Shown piece by piece: positions 17,880 to 31,755 of a stretch of DNA of 64,000 bases. Below the pieces are notes generated by a model, which was not told the origin of the DNA, searched no databases, and saw only the letters and a program-made list of their open reading frames with translations. Every line of letters begins with the position of its first letter. Position 1 is the first letter of the stretch. This DNA is from Carettochelys insculpta (Eukaryota > Chordata > Testudines > Carettochelyidae): NCBI RefSeq assembly GCF_033958435.1, contig NC_134137.1, positions 254,122,501 through 254,186,500 on the forward strand, read 5' to 3'. The position numbers were made by a program, and so were the translations under genes.

Positions 17880-18455
17880 TGTAAGAGATAGTAGTACAAG
17901 GACACAGCTGAGAAAAAGCCAGATGCCTACTTTAGCCACAACAGCTGCTCGTCTTGGTTCCACTGAAGGACTGCAAGATACAGCAGTGCCAGAAATTTGC
18001 TTTCGTTATCTTACAATATTAACAACTTTTTAATCTGTAAAAATAACCAAACGTTTACTGTTATTGATTTGTGTGTGAGCTCACACATTCTGAGGACTTC
18101 AGGTTTTTGATAGTTTGAATTATCTGAGATGCTTAAGAGGCCACATACACTTATTCTACAGGCTCTATTGAGCAGCAGGAGAGAAGTTCCTTTCTATAGC
18201 ACAAAGGTCTGCAAAATACCTTGTGTACCTGTGCAGCAGAGATGGCAGGGTTAATTCCTACAAGGATAATAAATGAATTGTACATAAATTTGTTACTCTG
18301 CTGTAGAATATGCTTAGGTGATTTAACCAGGACAATCAAATGTCTTATCTATGTTAGTGTTTCTTTTTTTTCCCTTAAAGCTTCCAATTATTGCAGCACA
18401 GTCAGTGATGGAAGCTGTAATGCAGACAAGGTACTCCAGCAGCTGCCAGCATTTG
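17880..18455. other. Intergenic, no feature seen
   Basis: The sequence is AT-rich with chance open frames only. Confidence 0.4.
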
Positions 18456-18463
18456 TACTAAAG

Positions 18464-19196
18464 CAGTGGTCACCAAGCTGTAGATCCAGATCTATAGGTA
18501 GACCTGGGAGCCTCTGATAAGTGATCCTGACTGATTTGGCTTTGAGGCTATTAAGGGCCAAACACTTAGCTGCCCTCCCTCCCCCCCACTGCCATGCTTC
18601 TCCTGCCCCCTGCCTTGGAACTGCCCCCCAGGAGCTTCCTGTTTGCTTTACATCAGGGCTGGGCAAAATATGGCCCACCAAGCCACTAAATTTGGCCCAT
18701 AGGAGCCTCAGCCAACTCCCTGCCTGCCCCATCCCAGCTCCACACTTAGAAAGGCCGGCCCAGTGAATGCTGTGAGCCGGGGGAAGTGGAGAGGCTTCTC
18801 ATGTTGCACCCACCCCCCGCCAAAAAATCTTGCAGCTCCCACTGGCCAATGGGAGCTGCCTGTTTGCGTGTCAGGCAACATAGGAAGTACCCCTCCCACT
18901 GGGTTTGCAGTTCAGGAGGTTCAGAGGGGAGGTTCAGAGGGGAGAGCATGGCTCTTGACCACTTACCAAATTCTGGGAGAGGCCTTCTCATCTACAGTTA
19001 TTGCCCACCTCTGCTGTAGGAAGGGAGGGAGGCTGAGAGAGGTGGTACTGATGTTAGGGTGTCCCTTCCCTGCATCCTGTACCCCTTCTCCACAGAGAGG
19101 AGGGCACAACAGGGCTTGGGATGAAGGGAGCTTGCTGGCAGCTGTTCCACTGTCTGAACATGCTCAGCATACTTTAACGGACAGTGCAAATCTGTG

Positions 19197-19246
<50 letters not shown>

Positions 19247-20378
19247 TCTTTCACACTCAGCACTCAACCAAACACAAACATGGATTGTTACTTCTTTCAA
19301 AGTATGTTAATTTAGGTTTTTGACTAGTCTGTGTATTTCATAATTTTTATTTTCCTCTAACACTTAAATTTAATTGTTTTAGTAGTGAGTTCTAAAATGC
19401 CTAGCCTGTTGTGGCTGGAGTAATTATCCCTGTGATTTTTTCACACACACACACATGGTGGTGCATATCTGCTATACATTACCTTGACATTGATGCACAT
19501 AACAAAATTCATTCCCGCTATTTTTTCTGTACCTGTGTGGAACACTGGCTGGGAGTCTCCTGGAATCAGGTTCAATCTTCTGGAGGTTTCTGCATCCAAA
19601 TCAGGAGATCAACCGCTAACAGTCTGGCAGTGCAGTGGGGCTAAGACACACTTTCCCCTGCCCTGGCCCTGTGCTGCTCTTGGAAGTGGCTGGCACATAA
19701 GTGCAGCCTCTGGGGAAGGCAAGGCCGCGGGTCTCTATAACTACCCTGGCCAGCAGGCATGACCCAGGTAGCTGCCATTAGCCAGAAACAGGGAACCACA
19801 TGCAAAGGAAAGTATGGGGGCAGTGCCTATGTCCAGGAGGCAGTTCATTGAGCCACCTGCACCCCTCTCCTGCTCCCCGCTCCCAAGAACTGCTGCTGGA
19901 CATGCCAGCTGCTTTTGAGATTGGCTTAGGGCCAGGGTGGGGTTGAGCCTGCCTTTGCCCCACTGCACCACCATCTACAAGCCACCTGCAGTAAGCTGTG
20001 CCCAACTGAAACCCACATCCAGAACCTCTGCTTCAGCCCTGAGCCCCCTCCTGCCCTCAAACTTCCTTCCAGAGGCTGTTCCACGAACCCTCTCCTCCAC
20101 CCCAACCCTCTGCCCCAGGCTCAGTCCAGAGCCCCTCCCACATTCTGAACCCCTTGTCTCAAGACCAGAGCCTGCACCCACATGCACCCTAATCCCTTAC
20201 TGCAGCCTAGTGAAAATGAGTGAAGCTGGGGGAGGGAAAGGGGATGGACTGAGCAGGATTGGGTCTCAGGAAAGGGGCAGGGAAGGAGGTGGGTAAGTGT
20301 ATTTGGGTTTGAGAGACATCCTGAACTGCATTTAAAATCAAAAAGTGATCTGGTGCTTGAAAAAGCTGGAGACAACTG
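18464..20378. mobile_element. Long hAT-like element with nested repeats
   Basis: The ends CAGTGGTCACCAA and (complement) CAGTTGTCTCCAG are related, and the flanks tactaaag (18456-18463) and tactacag (20379-20386) match at seven of eight bases, the size expected of a hAT target duplication. The interior holds a second hAT-style block near 18655-19017 and the AC microsatellite at about 19200-19244. Apparent open frames are low-complexity. Confidence 0.6.
19200..19244. repeat. AC microsatellite
   Basis: An uninterrupted run of AC dinucleotides. The open frames across it (Thr/His or Cys/Val repeats) are artefacts. Confidence 0.9.
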
Positions 20379-20386
20379 TACTACAG

Positions 20387-21985
20387 TACAGTGCCGCCTA
20401 AATCATCTCTGAGGAGCGTGAGAAACCGTGGTTCATGTACCAGCACTTTGTCTACCCTCCCACTCCCTTGCTGCTATCAGAAGAGCTGCATGATGGAAAA
20501 TTTTAAGGAAAACATTTGTTGTAGACACAACCAAAAGTTTCAAGCAAGAATATTTTTGTGATTTTTTTTTTTAATAGGCTACTTTTATGGTCTGAGAGTT
20601 AAAATTAGTTGGGACCCTTTTTGCCATTATCAAATGTTTAAAACAATTACCCTCTAAAAAAGAAATAAAAGGATATTTTAGATGTGTAAAATCTATTAAT
20701 GATGTACACAAGCCTCTTACAGTTTTTAAAATAACTACATAGCTAATAATAATGTTTGAAAACTGGAGACAATGTTGACACTTTAGAACCCATAAGTAAA
20801 TCCAGCCTTCTTCCTTCTTGGAGAGGCTGCCAGCAGCAACGTAGATTCTATATGCAATACAATGAAAAATGTATAAACCATGCATTGTGCATTATAGACA
20901 GAAATATATTACTATGTATTCTGTGCAGCGTGGCTAGAGGTGCCTGACTGCATGGCTGTGGGTACCGTGCTGTGCGTCTGGAGCTGCTTCACAGCACGTG
21001 GTTGCAGCTGTCCTACTATGTGGCAGGATCCTCTTTGCTGTGCGCAGCTGGAGGTACCGGCAGCTCTGGTGGAGGAGTTGGTGGCTCCTTTGGGCTGCAC
21101 CAGTTGTAAGTCCTAAACTTACATGGTGGTGGGGAGTTCAGGGACTGGGCTGGGTCGGTATTGGGAGACGGGTAGGCCAAGGGATGTGGGGGAAGCCGCA
21201 GACTGGGGGATGATGGGAGTGGACTGGGTTGGAAGGTGCTGGGCGGGGGGTTGTTGGGAGCAGGCTGGACCAGAGAGTGTGGGGGGAGCTGCAGGCAGTG
21301 GGGTGTTGGGAGTGGGCTGGGGTGAGCTCAGCAACAGGGGAGCAGACAGTGACAGGGAGGATCAAGCCAGCCCAATCCTCCCTGCCATGTATTATTCCTT
21401 ATTGCTCACATGGTTCTCCAAGCAGGGGCAGCAGCAGCAGCACCAGCAGCCAACAGGCACCAGGCAGACAGCGTGGACCCCCAAGCATGACAGGGGTGGT
21501 CAGACTGAGTGGCTCTGCTCCCTCATTCTGCATGAGATGAGGGTCTGGGATACTTGGGTCCCTGCATTATTCTGGGTAATCCAAATGGTGTATGGACCAT
21601 GATTTGGTCCCCAGCATCCAAGGGAGCATGACTCCTTATGTCACCCCAGGGAAGACACCCTGTCAGAAAATTCCCCACTGCCTGGTGGGTAGGTTCGGGA
21701 GATCCAGAGGCTATGGGAGTAAACCCAGGCAGCAAATCCAGAGTGGGGACCCTAAGGCAGTTAGTAGGGTGGATTTGTCAAATCTGTTTTTCAGGATCTC
21801 CTTGCAGTCACCTCAGTTCCAAACGTACTGACTTCTGTCTTTCCTTTTTATTCAATGGGGCGACCGAGAGAGGGACAGGGCTGCTTGGGCAACACACTTG
21901 CTCCAAACACTAGCTCAGGCAATGTAGTGTGTAAAAGTGTGCCAAATGGAGTGGACACTCCATCCTTGCTGATAGGATGGAAACA
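20387..21985. other. Intergenic with GC-rich tandem duplication
   Basis: At 21158-21340 there are about two copies of a G-rich unit of roughly 90 bases built on 'tgggagtggactggg' and 'gtgggggaagc'. The rest shows no gene. Open frames in the G-rich part (Gly/Trp-rich) reflect composition. Confidence 0.4.
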
Positions 21986-22528
21986 ACATGGGCACTTACA
22001 GGTATAAGCCATCCTCAACTGGTGAAGAGGATGATGCCCCAGGTCACTTTCATCGATGGGAAGAGCCATCATGCTCCACTGGTCAGCTACCGCCTGCTTC
22101 AATAAGGTGCCGACCTGCCACATCTGCCTTCCTCGTTGGGTGCATGGGATACACCGAAAATCAAAGTAGATGTAAATGATGTACCTACCAAAAAATCGAA
22201 ATAATAAATCAACTTGCCTCCAGCTTGGTAGCTGGTATGTGCGGACCACATATCCGGGACTTGAATCTGCCCATGACCTCATGAACAGTGACTTCAATAT
22301 GCAAAACAACAGTTATAGATCAACAGTTACACAAACAGAACGTTGACATCACTGCACTCCAGAAAACCAGGCTGGCAGATGTCGGGACAGTGAAAGACAC
22401 CAACTACACCTTCTTCTGGAAGGGCTTAAGTTCAGAGGAACATAGCCTCTGCAGAATTGGATTTGCTGTTCAGAACAATCAGCTGAAATCTATCAATATA
22501 CCCACAGCTAAACCAGAACATATTATAT

Positions 22529-23663
22529 TGTTAGCCAATGGCCAGGGGTGAGGTACCACATGTGCCCTTATTTCATCCGAGTCTTTAATTGCTAGGACAG
22601 ACAGTCCCTTTGCAGTGGGCAGCCAGGGGTGGCTGATGGATGCCCCAAAGACTTATCACCCATGTCTTTAACTGCTAGGATGGAAAGTCCCTTCGCAGAG
22701 GGCAGCCAGGGAGGCCGACGGGTGCCCCAAGAGTCTGCCCCGTGGAGGTGGCACAACTCAGTGCTCAGCTCTCAGTACACCTCACCAGTGACCAGGCTAA
22801 TACAGCTGAACACTGGCTGGGGTTCTTTATTTGCATTCAGTTTGCACAGTAACAGGAAGAGTCAGGTTAAAACTGAAACAGTTAACTATTTAATTGATAA
22901 GGAAAAGCTTAATTCTTCTGGTTACAAGATTTATAGTTTCACTTCTTTAGTTACAAGCAGCTAGCATACAACAAAAGTACTTTAATTCATAGATCTATTA
23001 TTATTATTAAATGCACACAAAAGCAAAACACATAGCAGGTCTTATTCTCACCCCTGCATTACCCGACTTGGCATGGCCAGCGTCTGTCACTCAATCCCTC
23101 GGGAAGAAGAGTACGAGGGGGGCGTCCCCTGGGACCTTGGGAGGCAAAGACCTTCTTGACCAGCAGGTATAGGTAATTGGAACGCAATTAGAGGGGGCTG
23201 CCGGACCCTTCTTTATACCCCTTGGGTCACGTACACTCTTCCTTATCTTTAAAGATGCCAATTGTGTTAGATTGTCTCGTGACTCTAGTTGTCACAGGGA
23301 GTTGCAAGGGCTTAATTCACACCTGCGAGGTGGAGATAATTTAGACATTCTTTTCTTATGGGTGGGAGATTCCTCTCCTGGGACAATGTGTAGATGTATC
23401 AATCACTGGTACTAGCCAAGGGCAGCCTGAGGCCCTGGTCATCTGCTAGCCCATTGGTCTTTTGTTGTCTGGTTTCGGTCTGTTCAGGGTCATGATAAGA
23501 CAGTTTATCTGTGCTCTGAGGCATCAAAGACTGTTCTTGAGATTAGCACATCTGTGCTCTCAGGCATTCCAAGACTGGGCTGTGTCCTTTTGCTCCTTTG
23601 TGCTCTGAAGCACCTCAGAGGGGCAAGATGAAGTACAACAGGGGGGAATTCTGTCTGGCTACA
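22529..23663 (-). mobile_element. Solo LTR of another endogenous retrovirus
   Basis: The segment starts TGTTAGCC and ends GGCTACA, giving TG...CA termini, and is flanked by TATAT on both sides (22524-22528, 23664-23668). The LINE reading frames resume across it. On the minus strand TATAAAG (near 23212-23218) precedes AATAAA (near 22826-22831), giving the orientation. It shows no resemblance to the intact provirus LTR. Confidence 0.75.
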
Positions 23664-26034
23664 TATATTCCCTGAAGCTCTGCACCAAATCAGGATTGTC
23701 AACATCATCAGTGCTTATGCACCCACGTTGGCGTCATGCACCGAAGACAAGGACTGGTTTTATTATAATCTTCAGAGAGTTATCGACTCCTTTCCAACTG
23801 GTGAACAACTGTACTTTCTTGGAGACTTCAATGCAAGAGTTGGACATGACCATCCATCCTGGCCCAGCTGCCTCGGTCATCACAGTATTGGGAAAATGAA
23901 CGAAAATGGTCAAAGGCTTCTTGAAGTCAGCTCTCAGAATCAACTCTGCATCACTAATACTTTCTTTAACTTGAAAAAGTGCCACAAGCTTTCATGGTGC
24001 CACTCCAGATCTGGTCACTGGCATCAACTTGACCTTGTACTGGTACACAGGAAACACTTCAATGATGTCCAAATTACATGCACGTATCACAGTGCAGATT
24101 CTGACACTGATCACTCTGTGATCATCAGCAGGATGAAAATCATCCAAAGAAACCCTGTAACAAAGGAATGCAATAAGCCAAAAATCAATACCATCAATAC
24201 CAGAGATGTGCTGAAATGTTCTGTCTTCACAGATGATCTCGCTTGCAAAATGGAACACAAACCTCATCAACAAACTGTTGATGAAACATAGTCCATGCTG
24301 AGAGATGCAATATACAAATGTGCCTGATCTGACTGGATCAATGAAAATGCTGACATTTTCAGTCCATTGTCTTGAAGAAAAGCACAAGGCACATCTGAAA
24401 AACATAAAGAACCCAATTCAAAGCACAGGAGATCAAGCTGAACATGCAAGATCTGCTCTTCAGAGAGAATCCAGGCGTTGTGCGAACAAATATTGGGCCA
24501 ATCTATGTTCTAATTTTCAGGTCACCCAAATCAGATGCCTTTTGAATAACATGTATGTTGGACTGAAGAAAGCACTCAGACCAAACATTCCAAAGTCATC
24601 CCACTGAAGCATTTAAATGGACAGTTGATCACAGGCAAAAAACTGTGGATGTCCAGACAGGTGGAACGCTACTCAAGACTTTATTCCCATGAGTGTACAA
24701 TACAACCTGAACTTAACAACCTCATCCCAACTCTTCCAGAAATGTCTGAGCTAGATGCAGAGCCTACAGAGAAGGAACTTTCTCAAGCTCTTGATGCTCT
24801 CTCCAATGGAAAATAGTCAGGAAACGACACAATTCCAGCTTAAGTCCTGAAGGCAAACAAGGCTGTGCTCTTCCCCTTCCTCTATGATTTACTCCTGTGT
24901 TGGAGAACAGGTGATGTCCCACACAACATGAAGGATACAAACATCATCACTCTGTATAAAAACAAAGGTGACAAAGTGCAACAACTACAGAGACATCTTG
25001 TTACCGAGCGTCACAGGCAAAGCATTTGCCTGTGTCATTCTCAAACTCCTGCAAAAACTCACAGATCAACTCTATCCAGAAACACCATGTGGCTTCAGGG
25101 CTGCAGGTCAACAATGGACATGATTTTCTCACTTCAACGACTACAGGAAAAATGCAGAGAACAAGGAAATCCATTATTCATAGGATTTGTGGACTTAACA
25201 AAGGTGTTTGACGCAGTTAGTAGATCAGGACTATACAGAGTATTAACTAAGATTGACTGCCCACCGACCCTACTCAAGCTCATAACATCCTTTCACAAAA
25301 ACATGAAAGCAACGGTGCAATATGATGGCTCTACAACAGAACTGTCCACAATGAACAGCGGAGTCAAACAAAGGTGTGTTCTTGCCCCCTATGATCTTTG
25401 GCATATTCTTCTCAGTTCTACTAAATTGCGCATTTCAAAACTCATGCAGCATTGTATTTCTCCACACAAGATTAGATGGCTCTCTCTACAACCTGGCAAG
25501 ACTCAAGGCCAAAATTAAGGTCAATAAAGTCCTCATTAGGGAACTCCTCTTCACAGATGACGCAGCTCTCGCTGCTCATAATGAAGACACGGTACAGTCA
25601 CTGATGGATTCTCTATACAGAGCCTGCAGGTTGTATTCCCTTGACATAAACGGGAAGAAAACTGTTGTATTCACTCAAGGTATACCTCAGTGACCCAATG
25701 TCATTCTAGATAACAGACCATTAGATGTGGTTCAACAATTCTGTTACATCGGATCTACTGTCACCACAAACCTATCCATGGACAAAGAACTGAACATCAG
25801 AATTGAGAAGGCAGCTACTATTTTTGGCAGACTTAACTAAATGAGCATGGAACAATCTTAAGCTGACAGTGAAAACAAATATATTAATCTACCTGGCATG
25901 TGTACTGAGTATCCTATATGGTTCTGAGGCATGGACCACCTACTTGAACCAGGAGAAAAAACTGAACAGCTTCCATCTTTGCAGCCTCTGCAGAATTATG
26001 AATATCAACTGGCAAGATAAAACTTCAAATCATA

Positions 26035-29000
26035 AAACCATAGAATACTGGGACTGGAAGGGACTTTGAGAGGTCATCGAGTCCAGCCCCCTGCCCTCAT
26101 GGCAGGACCAAGTACTGTCTAGACCACCCATGATAGACATTTATTTAACCTGTTCTTAAATATCTCCAGAGATGGAGATTCCACAACCTCCCTAGGCAAT
26201 TTATTACAGTGTTCGACCATCCTGACAGTTAGGAACTTTTCCTAACGTCCAACCTAAACCTCCCTTGCTGCAGTTTAAGCCCATTGCTTCTTGTTCTATC
26301 CTCAGAGGCCAAGAAGAACAAGTTTTCTCCCTCCTTCTTACGACACCCTTTTAGATACCTGAAAACCACGATCATGTCCCCCGTCTCAGTCTTCTCTTTT
26401 CCAAACTAAACAAGCCAATTCTTTCAGCCTTTCTTCATAAGTCATGTTCTCTAGACCTTTGATCATTCTTGTTGCTCTGTTCTGGACCTTCTCTAATTTC
26501 TCCACATCATTCTTGAACTGTGGTACCCAGAACTGGACACGATACTCCAGCTGAGGACTAACCAGCGCAGAGTAGAGCAGAAGAATGACTTCTCGTGTCT
26601 TGTTCACAACATACCTGTTTGCTTTTTTTGCAGCAGCATCACACTGTTGACTCATATTTAACCTGTGGTCCACTATAACCCCTAGATCCCTTTCTGCCAT
26701 ACTCCTTCCTAGAAAGTTGCTTCCCATTCTGTATGTGTGAAACTGATTGTTCCTTCCTAAGTGGAGCACTTTGCATTTCTCTGTATTAAACTTCATCCTG
26801 TTTACTTCAGTCCATTTCTCCAATTTGTCCAGATCACTTTGAATTTTGACCCTATCCTCCAAAGCAGTTGTAACCCCGCCCCCAAGTTTGGTATCATCTG
26901 CAAACTTAACAAGCATCCTTTCTATGCCAATATCTAAATCTTTGATGAAGATATTGAACAGAACCAGTCCCAAAACAGACCCCTGAAGAACCCCACTTGT
27001 TATACTTTTCCAGGAGGATTGAGAACAATTAATAACTACTCTCTGAGTACAGTTATCCAACCAATTTTGCACCCACTTTATAGTAGCCCCATCTAAGTTG
27101 TATTTCCCTAGTTTATTGGTAAGAATGTCATGCGAGACAGTATCAAATGCCTTACTAAAGTCTAGGTATACCACATCTACAGCTTCTCCCTTATCCATGA
27201 GGCTTGTTATCCTATCAAAGAAAGCTATCAGATTGGTTTGACATAATTTGTTCTTGACAAATTCATGCTGGCTGTTCCCTATCAATTTACCACCTTCCAA
27301 GTGTTTGCAGATTTCATTAATTACTTGCTCCATTATCTTTCCTGGCACAGAAGTTAAACTGACTGGTCTGTAGTTTCCTGCATTGTTCTGATGCTCATTT
27401 TTTATAGATGGGCACTATATTTGCCCTTTTCCAGTCTTCTGGAATCTCTCCTGTCTTCCATGATTTTCCAAAGATGATAGCTAAAGGCTCAGATACCTCC
27501 TCCATCTGCTCCTTCAGTATTCTAGGGATGCATTTCATCAGGCCCTGGTGAGTTGCAGACATCTAACTTTTTGAAGTGATTTTTAACTTGTTCTTTTTTT
27601 TATTTTATCTTCTAAACCATGGTTTCCCAAACTGGGGCACAGGCCCCACTGGGGTTGTGTGAAGAAATTCCAGGGGTGTGAAGGGCAACCCAGCCCCCTT
27701 CATTCCCTCCACCTGAAGAAAGATCTGGCCTTTGCTTCCCGTGCTCAGCCCCTGCCATTTTATGTGGGTGATGCGGTGTAGCTGCTATAAAAAGCAGGGA
27801 GCTGGCAAAGACCCATGTGGAGCTAGCTGCTTTCTGCAAATGAGAGTGAGTGCAGGTTGGGGGGGAGAAGGAAGAGGATGGGGTCAGATGGGAGACTGGG
27901 GGTTCCTGGCTTTGTGGAAGGGTAGGGGAGGGGAGGGGCTCGGGTGGGTGGCTTGTAGGGCTTGTGGGGTTTGGGTGGCCGGCCAGCTTGTGGGATTCGT
28001 GGGGCTCAGATGGCTAGCCCCGGCAGAGGAGGGCTTGGGCAGCTCAGGCTGGTGGGCGGGTGGCTGGCCTTGGCGGCTTGGGTGGGTGGTGTGGGCGGCT
28101 GGCCCGCGGCTGGGTTGGGTGGCTGGGAGGCTGGTCCCAGTAGCACAGGGCTCGGGCAGGCGCCTTTGTCAGCGCAGGTCTCAGGTGGGTGGGCAGCTGG
28201 TGCTGGCAGCTCTGGAGGCTGGCATGGGGCTCAGGCAGCTGGGCAGATGGGGCTGCACCAGGCAACCACAAGGGGCTAAGAAAAATTTTGTCCTTATTTT
28301 TCCTTTTCAATAACATTTTTATATCAAGCTTTTCTGTTTATTTTAAATTATGAATTGGATTTTTTGTTAGAGGGGTTGGATGATGGTAAAGAAGAGGCAG
28401 AGGGCATGAGGGTCTCTCAAAAATCAGAAGCGGGGCATGATGCTGAAAAGTGTGAGAACCACTGTTATAAACCTACCCCTTTCCCACTAGCATTCACTAT
28501 GTTAGGCATTCCTTCTTCAGACTTCTCAGTGAAGACCGAAACAAAGACATTAAGCATCTCTGCCATTTCCAAGTTTCCTGTCACTGTTTCTCCCTCCTCA
28601 CTGATCAACGGGCCTACCCTGTCCTTGGTCTTCCTCTTGCTTCTAATGTATTTATAAAAAGTCTTCCTTGTTTCCCTTTATGCCTGTAGCTAGTTTGAGC
28701 TCATTTTGTGCCTTTGCCTTTCTAATCTTGCCCCTGCATTCCTGTGTTGTTTGCCTATATTTATCCTTCGTAATTTGTCCTAGTTTCCACTTTTTATATG
28801 ATTCCTTTTTTAGTTTGAGATCATGCAAGATCTCCTGGTTAAGCCAAGGTGGTCTTTTGCCATATTTTCTATTTTTCCTATGCAGAGGAATAGCTTGTTT
28901 TTGGGTCCTTAATAATGTCTCCTTGGAAAAACTGCCAACCCTCCTCAGTTTTTCTTTTCAGTCTTGCTTCCCATGGGACCCTATCTACCAGCTCTCTGAG

Positions 29001-31297
29001 TTTACCAGAATCCACCTTCCTGAAATCCATTGTCTCTATTTTGCTGTTCTCCCTTCTATCGTTCCTTAGAATTGTGAACTCTATGATTTCATGATCACTT
29101 TCACCCTGCCTTCCACTTTCAGATTCTCAATCAGTTCCTCCCTATTTGTTAAAATCAAATCTAGAACAGCTTCCCCCGGTAGCTTTTTCAACCTTCTGAA
29201 ATAAAAAGTTGTCTCCAATGCAGTTCAAGGACTTATTGGATAGTCTGTGCCCTGCTGTGTTAGTTTCCCAACATATATCTGGATAGTTGAAGTCTCCCAT
29301 CACCACCAAATCCTGGCCCCTGGATAATTTTGTTTGTTGTTTAAAAAAACCCTCATCCACCTCTTCAACCTGGGTAGGTGGCCTGTAGTAGACTCCTAGC
29401 ATGACATCACCCTTATTTTTTACCCCTTTCAGCCTAACCCAGAGGCTTTCAACCTATCTGTTTCCTATGTCCATCTCCACCTCAGTCCAAGTGTGTACAT
29501 TTTAATATATAAGGCAACACCTCCTCCATTTTCCCTGTCTATCCTTACTGAGCAAGTTATACCCTTCTATATCAACATTCCAATCATGTGTATTATCCCA
29601 CCAAGTTTCTGTGATGCCAGCGATGTCATAGTTGTATTTACTTATTAGTATTTCCAGTTCTTCCTGATTATTACCCATATTTCTTGTATTTGTATACAGG
29701 CATTTAAGATATTGATTTGATCTTGCCTCACAGTTTTGCCCTGACCCTCCTTTTACTCTGCCATTATAGCCCATACACCCTGCCACTTCCAACCCATCTC
29801 CCAGCTCTCCATGTTCTCTACTTACCTGTGGGCTTTGCTCCCCTGTCCCCATCAAACCTAGTTTAACGCCCTCCTCACTAGGTTAGCCAGTCTGTGCCCA
29901 AATAGGGTCTTCCCTCTCCTCAAAAGGTGAACGCCATCTCTGCCTAGCAATCCTTCCTGGAAGAGCTTCCCATGGTTGAGGAAGCCAAAGCTCTCCTGGC
30001 AACACCATTTACGCAGCCAGGCATTCACCTCCAGGATGCACCTGTCTCTGCCCGGGCACCAACCTTTGACAGGAAGCATTGAGGAAAACACCACTTGTGC
30101 CCCAAACTCCCTCACCCATACTTCCAGAGCCCTGTATTCACCCTTGATCCACTCAGTGTCGCACCTCGCAGTATCATTAGTGCCCACGTGGATGAGTAAC
30201 ATAGGGTAGTAGTCAGAGGGCTAGATAATCCTTGTAACGTCTCGGATACGGGCCCCCAGCAGGCAGCATACCTCCCAAGATGAAATGTCAGGGCAACAGA
30301 TGGGTGCCTCTCTCCCCCTTGGAAGAGACTTTCCAGCCACCACTATTCTATGTTTCCTCCTCACAGTGGTGACACCTGACCTTCCAGCCTTGGGGGTACG
30401 AGGCTTCTCCTCTGCTGTATGGGTTGATTCCTTGTCTCCTATATCAAGCAGAGCATAACCGTTTCCTAGTACCATGGTGGGAGGGTTCAGAGCAGAGGTG
30501 GAGCACTCACTACTGCCAGAAGTAACCAGCTGCCAATGTCCACCCTGAGCCACCTCCTTCTCTACCAGTGGAGTGTCAGCACTCCTGTGTACTGCAACAG
30601 CTACCTCAGCTGTCTCCACATGAATACCGTCCAGGAATTGCTCATCGATTTAGATACACCTCAACCTAGCACCACCTCCTGTAGCTCTCCCATCTACTGC
30701 CTGAGAGATTCCGTCAGCAGGCATTTTTCACACTGGATGGTCCCCCCCAGCCTGGATATCAGTAAGTGGGAACTGCAAGCCACAGTCCCTGCAAAACCAC
30801 ACCAGGATCTGGGTAGAGGCATCCATGGTCAGGAAGTCCGCCTGGCTACAGGCAGAGGACACGGAAGCAGTGCTGGCACAGGTATTGTGGGTCTTCCTGA
30901 TTATCGTAGGCCTCCCTCTGTCCAACTCCATCTTACTCCCCTGTCTGCACCCTCCCGTCCACTTCGCTCCCCTGGTCACTCTGCCTCTGGCTTTTTAAAG
31001 CCTGCTTGCCTAGGTCAGGCCTAACCCCTTGTTAGTCACGCAGGGGAAGGCTGATCCTGAGGCTGATTAAAGGCAGTCAAGGGAACAAATGTCAAGCCCT
31101 CAGTCCCAACTGCCATAGAAACTGAAACTGAAATCACCCACCTGAAATCAGAATCACAATTCAAAATTCAAACAGTCAAGCACACTCACTCATCCCAAAA
31201 GCTAGTACTCTCACTCTCACCTGGTAGCCTCTTCAGCGGCAGGATCACTTGCTCTCCCTCTTAAACTCCCCTGTCTGCAGCCCCCTGTCTGCTTTGC
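26035..31297 (-). mobile_element. Near-full-length CR1 LINE
   Basis: Minus-strand open frames run from 5' (right) to 3' (left): an ORF1 region (30221-30619), an ORF1 esterase-like part (29858-30202, HVGTNDTAR and GRDGVHLL), an endonuclease region (29502-29855, ITETWWD; 29142-29402, [13 protein letters not shown]), and reverse transcriptase to C-terminus (26386-27348, YLDFSKAFDTV and KFADDTKLGG). The 3' end near 26035-26110 carries the typical CR1 tail. Frames are broken by frameshifts, and a hAT element splits it at 27618-28464. Subtracting that, about 4.4 kb of CR1 is present. Confidence 0.85.
27618..28464 (+). mobile_element. hAT-like element inside CR1
   Basis: Ends CATGGTTTCCCAAACTGG and (complement) CAGTGGTTCTCACAC are flanked by ttctaaac (27610-27617) and ttataaac (28465-28472), matching at seven of eight bases. 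CR1 sequence continues on both sides. The interior Gly/Trp-rich frames are shared with the copy at 56617-57572 in the opposite orientation, so they are a property of the family and not a gene. Confidence 0.7.
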
Positions 31298-31755
31298 AAA
31301 ATGCAGATGTGCTGTCAGGATATGGCATACCCAGCCTCATAGCAATCCTCAACAGCAGAAGACTACAATGGCTTGGTCATATGAGAAGAATAAGTGAGGT
31401 ACATCTTCCCAAAGAAATCCTCTTTGATGAACTGTCATGGGGGTTGAGAACAAGAGGAAGCCCAAAGCTAAGATTCAAGGATACATGCAAAAATGCCATG
31501 AAAAAATTCAACATCGATCCAAAATCCTGGGAATCTACATAATCAGCTGGAAACACTTGCTATGATTGCTGTGACAGGGCACACAATTCTTCGATAGCAT
31601 ATGTGCAAGCCATGCAAAAGAACTTTTGTCTTCGAAGGAGAAGCTCTCTGACTCCAGAATTTGGAAATAGACTGACATGCGGTTACTGCAATCGACCCTG
31701 CAAATCCAATATCGGACGGATAAGCCACAAGAGAAGCTGCAGACTCAAAACCTGC

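Larger units (their letters stand above)
21990..31755 (+). mobile_element. Non-LTR retrotransposon (LINE), interrupted twice
   Basis: Plus-strand fragments in several frames encode an APE-type endonuclease (VDITALQKTRLAD near 22340, FLGDFNARVGHDH near 23818, SDTDHSVI near 24100), then a reverse transcriptase (FVDLTKVFDAV near 25186, LFTDDAAL near 25549). After the CR1 insertion come a C-terminal RRLQWLGHMRR segment (near 31360) and a CGYC...H...C zinc motif (near 31683-31740). Frameshifts and stops make it inactive. It is broken by a solo LTR (22529-23663) and by a CR1 (about 26035-31297). I cannot assign the clade with certainty. Confidence 0.8.

Noticed and set aside
19200..19323. Thr/His repeat protein frame
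   Set aside because: It is produced by the AC microsatellite.
27732..28313. Gly/Trp-rich 193-codon open frame
   Set aside because: It lies entirely inside a hAT element, is low-complexity, and a homologous frame occurs in another copy of that element.
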